A DNA stretch of 64,000 bases. Origin: Hippopus hippopus. Taxonomy: Eukaryota > Mollusca > Bivalvia > Cardiida > Cardiidae. Under the pieces are notes generated by a model. The model was not told where the DNA came from. It made no database searches and was given only the letters and a program-made list of their open reading frames with translations. Numbering within the stretch: position 1 is the first letter of the stretch; each line of letters starts with the position of its first letter. This document shows positions 60,401 to 64,000 of the stretch, one piece after another. The stretch spans positions 17,954,255-18,018,254 of the forward strand of contig OX328109.1 of the NCBI GenBank assembly GCA_946811185.2, written 5' to 3'. Position numbers and translations under genes: made by a program.

Positions 60401-62205
60401 AGCATTTTCTCCTTTTTCCCATAGTGTTTTCTATCCTTTCAAAGAAATATTCTACTATTTAATTTGTTATCTGCAAATGCTTTCAATTTGTTCAAGTCTA
60501 AAATTTTGTTGTTTGGTAAAGAATGAAGCTTCCACCAACGGATACAAACAGAACCTGCCACTGGAGACAAGTGTTTGTTTAACCTTTTAATAGACAACAA
60601 AATTTTAGGCTTGTCCAAATCAAAAGCATATGCAGGTAACAAATATGACTCAAATCACTGGATTTAACTGTGAAAAGTAAGGAAACATTTTGGGAAAAGG
60701 AGAAAATGCTGGTAACCAGGATTTTCTCGTTTTTCCCACAATGCTTTCAAAAGACTTCTCTTGCAGGGCTCGTTTAACTCTTTACCAAACGACGATTTCT
60801 TAGACCTGTCCAAACTGAAAGGATTTGCAGACAACAAATTACATGTGGCTAAGATAAAGGAGTTTGCCTGTGAAAGGGAAGAAAACATCGTTGGAAAAGG
60901 AGAAAATGCTGGTTACCAGCATTTTCTCCTTTTCCCACGATGTTTTCAAATGGTCTCTTTTGAAGGGTCGTTAAAACTCAGGATTGTGTTGTAAAGGGTT
61001 AAACTTGTAATTGTGTGGTAAAAAGTTTAACCTTTGACAACAAGGGATGGAGCCATGTAGTGCAGTTGATAGTAACACACTGCACAAACAACAACTTCAA
61101 CTCTTTACCAAACAACAAAATTTTAGACTAGTCCAAATTGAAAGCATATGCAGATGACAAAATAAACCTGTCTCAAAAATTGAAATTTGTGTTGGGAAGG
61201 GTAGAAACACTGTGGCGAAAGGAGAAAATGCTGGTTACAAGCTTTTTCTCCTTTTCCCACAACATTTTCAAAAGCCTTCTTTCTTAAGGTTGTTAAAAGA
61301 GGGGATTGTTTGGTAAAGGGTTAACAACAAGGGATTGTTAAGAAAATGGTTTGGTGGCTTACATTGAGATCTTGTCAACAAACTGAAAAATAAAAACAGA
61401 CAATTTTAAGAAAATTATGTCTGACTTTGCAAAACCATGTCAGTTAGATGTGAATTTTAAGTCTTGCCCTTGCTTGTCATTGCTTTGGAACCAGAATCAT
61501 TGGTTATTGCACAGGATCTGTACCCTATTTTCAAACAACCCTTTATCACTCAATCCCGAGTTTTACTGACCTTGACTTAAAGGCTTTGAAAAACACTGTG
61601 GGAAAAGGAGAAAATGCTGGTGCATTTTCTCTTTTCCCCACAATGTTTTCTGCCCTTTCCATTACAAATACTGTCATATGAGCCACATTTTATATTTTGT
61701 CTGCAAAGGCTTTCAGTTTTGACTTGTGAACAAATTTGCTGTGAGGTACAAAGTGAAATAACAATTTCACACGAGTATAGCTTAGAATTCCTACCTGATA
61801 AGCTTTGCATTTTATGATACGGTATACTATGCATGGAACTTAACCCATAAAGTGCTGGAAGTAACTTAAGTTGTTTTTGCAGACAGTGTAGATCAAGATC
61901 AGACTGCACAGAACATACAGTCAGATCTTGGATCTACTTTGTCTGGTACTTTGTTACATACTAGTATTCTGGAAAAAAGAACCCTGAAATGTCAATATTT
62001 CTGATGTTTGTCCTTATTTAAAAGGTCCATTTTAATAATTCAGCACTCTAGGGGTTAATCTTTATTTCAGACTCACATTGAGTGATGAAGAAGAAGACAC
62101 AAGTTGTGCTGGTGACCTGTCTAAACCCAGGTTACATATTGTAGATGATATTGCCAAAATGGTGAAGTCGGAACCAGTGATCCCTCAAGACATTTTGGAT
62201 AAAAT
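53984..62205 (+). CDS. Low-complexity protein, tentatively HCFC1R1 (HPIP)-like; 3' end off window
   Basis: Six exons with agreeing phases: 53984-54491, 56015-56084, 57029-57097, 57955-58055, 59484-59565 and 62071-62205. They give ~321 residues so far. Residues 1-170 are rich in S, T, N, Q and P with no domain I recognise, so probably disordered. The block near residues 225-241 (KIHLTEDMISKHMQGLQIEN) resembles LSEENMATHFSQLSL of human HCFC1R1, and EPVIPQDILDKM near the end resembles its later IPE.L stretch. HCFC1R1 binds the HCF-1 kelch propeller through a D/E-H-x-Y motif, and that motif is not seen in the visible part. SLRSQTGALQSQ and LTLSDEEEDTS look like regulatory linkers. The ATG at 53984 follows an acceptor (GTGCCAG ending ~53953), so a non-coding 5' exon should lie upstream. 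A short ATG-TGA pair sits just before the start. The gene structure is strong; the family name is a guess. Confidence 0.75.
54685..55120 (+). mobile_element. SINE family S copy with MITE-A in its tail
   Basis: GTGGCCTAGAGGTCTCAGGTC with a worn B box, GGGCTTTTTGTGGGGATGTC and GTGAGCTGTAGCTGTGATATG are the body. The tail GTTAAAAGTGGCTTAA is cut by MITE-A and resumes as TTAATACACAATCAAATAAA. Confidence 0.78.
54866..55089 (+). mobile_element. MITE-A copy inserted in a SINE
   Basis: TTAACTCTTTACCAAACCAC to GATTGTGTGGTAAAGAGTTAA-type end, palindrome GAGAAAATGCTGGTTACCAG. Removing it and one TTAA restores a normal SINE tail. Confidence 0.92.
55315..55522 (-). mobile_element. MITE-A copy, diverged
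   Basis: TTTTGCCAGAAAATTCTGAG to GTTTTGTTGGTGAGAAAGGG. The palindrome is broken (GTACTGTTAACTTGCATTTT). Confidence 0.7.
55609..55838 (-). mobile_element. MITE-A copy
   Basis: TAACCCTTTCCCACACTATCC to TTTGGTTGGTAAACATTTA, palindrome GAGAAAATGGTGGTAAATAGC. Confidence 0.82.
56015..56084 (+). CDS. Exon 2 of HCFC1R1-like gene
   Basis: 70 bases between TTTCAG and GTAAGG, phase 1 to phase 2. It encodes SSSMSNVTFTNQTLPVCSVP. It is short and Ser/Thr-rich, supported by splice sites and frame continuity. Confidence 0.7.
56515..56805. repeat. Degenerate (CCTA/CTAC)n array
   Basis: CTACCTACCTACCTACCTGAC passing into CCCACCCACC and finally ACCCTACCCTACCCTACCC. It lies in intron 2 of the HCFC1R1-like gene. 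A long frame across it is an artefact of composition. Confidence 0.95.
57029..57097 (+). CDS. Exon 3 of HCFC1R1-like gene
   Basis: 69 bases between CTTCAG and GTAATG, phase 2 to phase 2. It encodes ISPVPSCSHPPRRLKRQAP, a basic patch that could act in nuclear import (inference). A MITE-A starts about 15 bases after the donor. Confidence 0.72.
57112..57337 (-). mobile_element. MITE-A copy 15 bases past an exon donor
   Basis: ATACTTTACCACACAATGCC to TTTGTCTGATAAAGTGTTAA. The palindrome has lost part of one arm (GCATGATCTTCTTTTG). It follows exon 3's GTAATG donor almost at once. Confidence 0.8.
57334..57545 (+). mobile_element. MITE-A left half, sharing TTAA with previous
   Basis: TTAAATCTTTCCCAGAAAAC, then TATATTGAAAGCAATTATAGAC. 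The palindrome and right end are not recognisable. Confidence 0.6.
57955..58055 (+). CDS. Exon 4 of HCFC1R1-like gene: best-conserved block
   Basis: 101 bases between TTACAG and GTAAAT, phase 2 to phase 1. It encodes SKPPFTSKIHLTEDMISKHM followed by QGLQIEN. This amphipathic block is the main reason for the tentative HCFC1R1/HPIP assignment. A MITE-A begins 8 bases into the following intron. Confidence 0.78.
58064..58290 (+). mobile_element. MITE-A copy 8 bases past an exon donor
   Basis: TTAACTCTAAATGAAGGGAC to GGGATCGTTTAGTAAAGTTTT, palindrome GAAAATGCTAGTGACAAGTA. It begins right after the GTAAATTA donor of exon 4. Confidence 0.8.
58565..58830. repeat. Interspersed repeat E, copy 2
   Basis: GTAGAATGGCACAGCTGTGT, CAATATATATGGTGTAAGGG, TACATTTTCTATCTGTCGC, CAACCTAGCAGCCGTCAGG and TGGGTTAAAAATTGGCTTAA match copy 1 at 20130-20700 in order. 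Confidence 0.6.
58888..59085 (-). mobile_element. MITE-A copy, distal end lost
   Basis: TTAACTCCTTATCAAATTGTG, palindrome GAGAATGCTGGTAGCCAGC, then TTACACCCATTC. The far end fades. Confidence 0.7.
59097..59270 (+). mobile_element. MITE-A copy, palindrome arm deleted
   Basis: TTGAAGACTGTTAAATATTAAA, GAGAAAATGCTCATGATTTC, then AAGCAGTCTTCATCAGAGTC. Confidence 0.6.
59484..59565 (+). CDS. Exon 5 of HCFC1R1-like gene
   Basis: 82 bases between TTTCTAG and GTATGT, phase 1 to phase 2. It encodes VGSLRSQTGALQSQTAQHWQ then KFQDLED. The acceptor is TAGTAG, so splicing three bases later (exon start 59487) would remove one residue. Confidence 0.72.
59566..60080. other. Intron 5 start, no recognised feature
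   Basis: 59580-59760 is less AT-rich (TCGTCCTCGCTGGTACGGTG, GATGATACCGCTGTAATCCG). It could be a fragment of an unrelated repeat. No protein or RNA match was found. Confidence 0.3.
60087..60313 (+). mobile_element. MITE-A copy
   Basis: GGCTCTTTACCGAACGACAAA to GATTGTGTAGTAAAAGGTTAA-type end, palindrome GGAAGAAATGCTTATTACC. Confidence 0.88.
60310..60527 (-). mobile_element. MITE-A copy sharing TTAA with previous
   Basis: TTAAGCTTATACCAACCAAT to GTTGTTTGGTAAAGAATG, palindrome GAAAATGCTAATAACCAGC. It is oriented opposite to its neighbour. Confidence 0.85.
60579..61030 (+). mobile_element. Outer MITE-A containing a complete inner MITE-A
   Basis: TTAACCTTTTAATAGACAAC to CTTGCAGGGCTCGT, interrupted at an internal TTAA, then ACTTGTAATTGTGTGGTAAA-AAGTTTAA. 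Taking out 60774-61002 restores the usual CGTTAAAACT right end. Confidence 0.88.
60774..61002 (+). mobile_element. Inner MITE-A, nearly intact
   Basis: TTAACTCTTTACCAAACGAC to GATTGTGTTGTAAAGGGTTAA-type end. The palindrome GGAAAAGGAGAAAATGCTGG is perfect. One of the youngest-looking copies. Confidence 0.95.
61097..61324 (+). mobile_element. MITE-A copy
   Basis: CAACTCTTTACCAAACAACA to GATTGTTTGGTAAAGGGTTAA-type end. One palindrome arm has substitutions (TACAAGCTTTTTCTCC). Confidence 0.92.
61538..61750 (-). mobile_element. MITE-A copy, one palindrome arm deleted
   Basis: AACCCTTTATCACTCAATCCC, GGAGAAAATGCTGGTGCATTT (the arm CCAGCATT lost), then GTCTGCAAAGGCTTTCAG. The right end is decayed. 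Confidence 0.78.
61840..62058 (+). mobile_element. MITE-B copy ending 12 bases before exon 6
   Basis: TTAACCCATAAAGTGCTGGA to CAGCACTCTAGGGGTTAA, TTAA at both ends, hairpin GATCAAGATCAGACTGCAC with a matching half. TCTTTATTTCAG then leads into exon 6 at 62071. Confidence 0.92.
62071..62205 (+). CDS. Exon 6 of HCFC1R1-like gene (last one visible)
   Basis: 135 bases between TTTCAG and GTAAGA, entering in phase 2 and leaving in phase 2. It encodes an acidic LTLSDEEEDTS stretch, then RLHIVDDIAKMVKSEPVIPQ and DILDKM. The right end of a MITE-B lies 12 bases before the exon. Confidence 0.78.
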
Positions 62206-62314
62206 GTAAGATTTTTGGCTAAAATTTTACCATATAAGTGATAGTTTGACATATCGTCGAGTGTAAATGGCACTAACTAGAAATATAATAAATTGGACAT
62301 AGGATTTTTTATTC

Positions 62315-62375
62315 CAATGGAAAATATTGTAGGGAAAAGAGAAATTGCTTATTACAAGTTTTCAGAAGTTGTAGC
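62315..62375 (+). mobile_element. MITE-A core fragment
   Basis: AATGGAAAATATTGTAGGGA then AAGAGAAATTGCTTATTAC. Only this centre-left piece remains. Confidence 0.5.
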
Positions 62376-62390
62376 AAGTCACTTTACTCA

Positions 62391-62611
62391 ATACCAGATG
62401 ACAAAATTTTAGCCTTATTCAAATTAGAAGCATTTGCAGACAAAAAAATGAACGTTGATATAATGACAAAATTTGTCTTTGATAGGGTAGCAAACATTGT
62501 TGAAAAGGAGAAAATGCAGGTGACCAGCATTTTTCTCCTTTTCTCACAATGTTTTCCAAAGTCTTCTTTGTTTCGGTTGTTAAAAATTGGGATTATGTGG
62601 TAAAGGGTTAA
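62391..62611 (+). mobile_element. MITE-A copy
   Basis: TTTACTCAATACCAGATGAC to GATTATGTGGTAAAGGGTTAA-type end, palindrome GAGAAAATGCAGGTGACCAG. Confidence 0.88.
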
Positions 62612-62682
62612 CTCTTAAGCAGACAACACAATTTTAGGTTTATATCTTACGACCCAGGTAGATGGCTTTTGAAAACATCATT
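62608..62682. mobile_element. MITE-A fragments
   Basis: TTAACTCTTAAGCAGACAAC, then a jump to ACGACCCAGGTAGATGGC and TTTTGAAAACATC. Pieces of both ends are joined with the centre missing. Confidence 0.6.
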
Positions 62683-63095
62683 GTAATACTCGAACAACTT
62701 GACATGAAATGATTGACCTCTATTAACATATATAACACGCTTGAATTACTGTCCAAACTTTGCTTCAGCTATTGTCGTCTGAATGCGGAACTATGAAAGA
62801 TTTTCAGCTGTTTGTGCGGCTAATAGATTTATCGTGTCTTTAAAGAATACTTCTAGTACCTGTAATAAACATGATTTTGTTGGTTTAAATTGGTGATACC
62901 TGGCTGATGACATTGATCTAAGATGCACTTTTTGTGGAGTCTGATCTTGATCCATGTCATCAGCATGACTATGGCACTGTAAGGGTCAAATCCGACATTT
63001 ACCTTTAATAGAATTTCCGTACCGTCTGATGATACCCAATGATAAAAATATTCACTCTCTAATTATTCTTTGCATAAAGATCAATTTCAGGTCAA
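62683..63095. other. Intron sequence with a weak MITE-B trace
   Basis: GATCTAAGATGCACTTTTTG with GGAGTCTGATCTTGATCC at 62911-62958 is a worn MITE-B hairpin. The rest shows nothing recognisable. Confidence 0.4.
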
Positions 63096-63099
63096 TTTG

Positions 63100-63352
63100 T
63101 TCGAGTAATAGCAAGCATTTTTTGGACTACTCAACTTGAATCATTTGTATCTGTTCAGCAGACTGTGTAAAACTAAAGAAGAAAATGTTTTGCTGACAGT
63201 GTGAGGAAAGGCAAAATATGATTGGGCTGACTCCTTAGTTGCTCAAATGACAGAATGTGTATTTGAAATTCAAGGAAACGTTGTCCTTTTCTAATTTTAT
63301 TTTCAAAGTCTTCTTCTTTAGGGTCATTGAAACTCGGGACTGCTTGGTAAGG
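63100..63352 (+). mobile_element. MITE-A copy, badly decayed
   Basis: TTTTTGGACTACTCAACTTG-type left part and TTCAAAGTCTTCTTCTTTAG then GGACTGCTTGGTAAGGCG at the right. The palindrome is lost. Confidence 0.5.
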
Positions 63353-63463
63353 CGAAAAAAAACGAAGATACAATGAACTTTTGAAGAATGCCAGATAGAA
63401 TTTTAACTGACTGTATACATGACTAAGATTGCAATTTCATTTATAAGTATACCACAACATATC

Positions 63464-63652
63464 AGGGCCTGTATTCACAAACCATTCGTAATTGGTATTC
63501 TTGAATTAAAAAGGTAACACAGGATCTGATTGGCTAAACCATTTGGTTTAGCTGTGGTTATTAGAAATTGTGTTTAATACGTTGAAGTTCAGAAAAGTCT
63601 TGTGAATTAGATAAAGAATGCTACTAGGAATGTACAGTGAATACAGGCCCTG
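63464..63652. mobile_element. Short fold-back element
   Basis: CAGGGCCTGTATTCACAAA at the left is matched in reverse by GTGAATACAGGCCCTG at the right, 189 bases overall. ACCATTTGGTTTAGC near the middle suggests inner pairing too. Confidence 0.82.
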
Positions 63653-63654
63653 AG

Positions 63655-63725
63655 CATTGATCCCAGATCATACTGCTTCTGTCATTCAGTTTGATCTTGA
63701 TCTTCTATGTCTGCAAAAGCTTGAG
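63655..63725 (+). mobile_element. MITE-B hairpin fragment
   Basis: GATCCCAGATCATACTGCTTC with CAGTTTGATCTTGATCTTC. It lies right against the preceding fold-back element. Confidence 0.5.
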
Positions 63726-63837
63726 CCACTTGTAGAAATCCAGCCTAAAACCATATGTACTTTGGAATTTAATTTTTCCACAAAAGTACAATTAGTTGAT
63801 AATCCTATACTTGTAGCTTGAGTTCTCGTCATAAATG

Positions 63838-64000
63838 GGCCGCACTCTGGTGGGTTTAATCAATCTCCATGATGGATTATACCAATCAAGTCATTACATA
63901 ATTATGGATCCATAAAATTCATTTTGTCTAACATCGACTGTATCATGAGGTAGAATGGTCCTTGGACATGTAGAATTTTGACCAATGCAAAAAAGTTTTG
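63838..64000 (+). mobile_element. MITE-C copy running off the window
   Basis: GGGCCGCACTCTGGTGGGTT, then TAATTATGGATCCATAAAATTC and GGTAGAATGGTCCTTGGACAT. The core and right end lie past the edge. Confidence 0.8.

Noticed and set aside
5500..62600. Many short frames with the same peptide (ENIVGKGENAGYQHFLLFPQCF-like), suggesting a protein family
   Set aside because: The peptide is simply the translation of the MITE-A palindrome, which reads openly in one frame on both strands. No start, splice or conservation pattern supports coding.

Overview
The window is repeat-rich, AT-rich animal DNA with split genes. The repeat types (tRNA-derived SINEs, palindromic MITEs, a ~140-bp tandem repeat with 'gtgaccta..ttttgacc' motifs) point to a bivalve mollusc. 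A Dreissena-like mussel is my guess, from memory of similar repeats and not proven. There is no sign of prokaryotic genes, tRNA genes, rRNA or CRISPR.

Three host genes are visible. (1) On the minus strand, six exons between 15258 and 1346 encode the N-terminal ~372 residues of an acid sphingomyelinase (SMPD1 family): signal peptide, saposin-B domain, proline-rich linker and the first half of the metallophosphatase domain. The C-terminal exons lie off the left edge. (2) On the minus strand, five exons between 49089 and 37515 make a complete 251-residue TLC-domain membrane protein of the TLCD1/TLCD2 type. All splice phases agree. (3) On the plus strand, six exons from 53984 to 62205 encode ~321 residues of a mostly disordered protein. 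Its conserved C-terminal part tentatively resembles HCFC1R1/HPIP, and it continues off the right edge.

Most of the remaining sequence is transposable elements. MITE-A (~220-230 bp, TTAA-flanked, with a long central palindrome) occurs about 50-60 times, whole or in part. MITE-B (~210 bp, also TTAA-flanked), MITE-C (~265 bp) and MITE-D (~240-270 bp) also have palindromic centres, and the centres of B, C and D look homologous to one another although their termini differ. There are hAT-like elements with TSDs read as 5 or 6 bp, one of which keeps a zinc-finger N-terminal exon. Also present are a broken Tc1/mariner gene with a SINE inserted in it, a decayed LINE reverse transcriptase, two families of tRNA-derived SINEs, fold-back elements, tandem arrays and microsatellites.

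Nesting is frequent and allows several empty target sites to be read directly. The clearest is a MITE-A inside a fold-back element at 25314-25542, where the other arm of the fold-back preserves the uninterrupted single TTAA. The three genes are not an operon or pathway. They are separate loci whose introns are filled with these elements, in places within 7-15 bases of a splice site.
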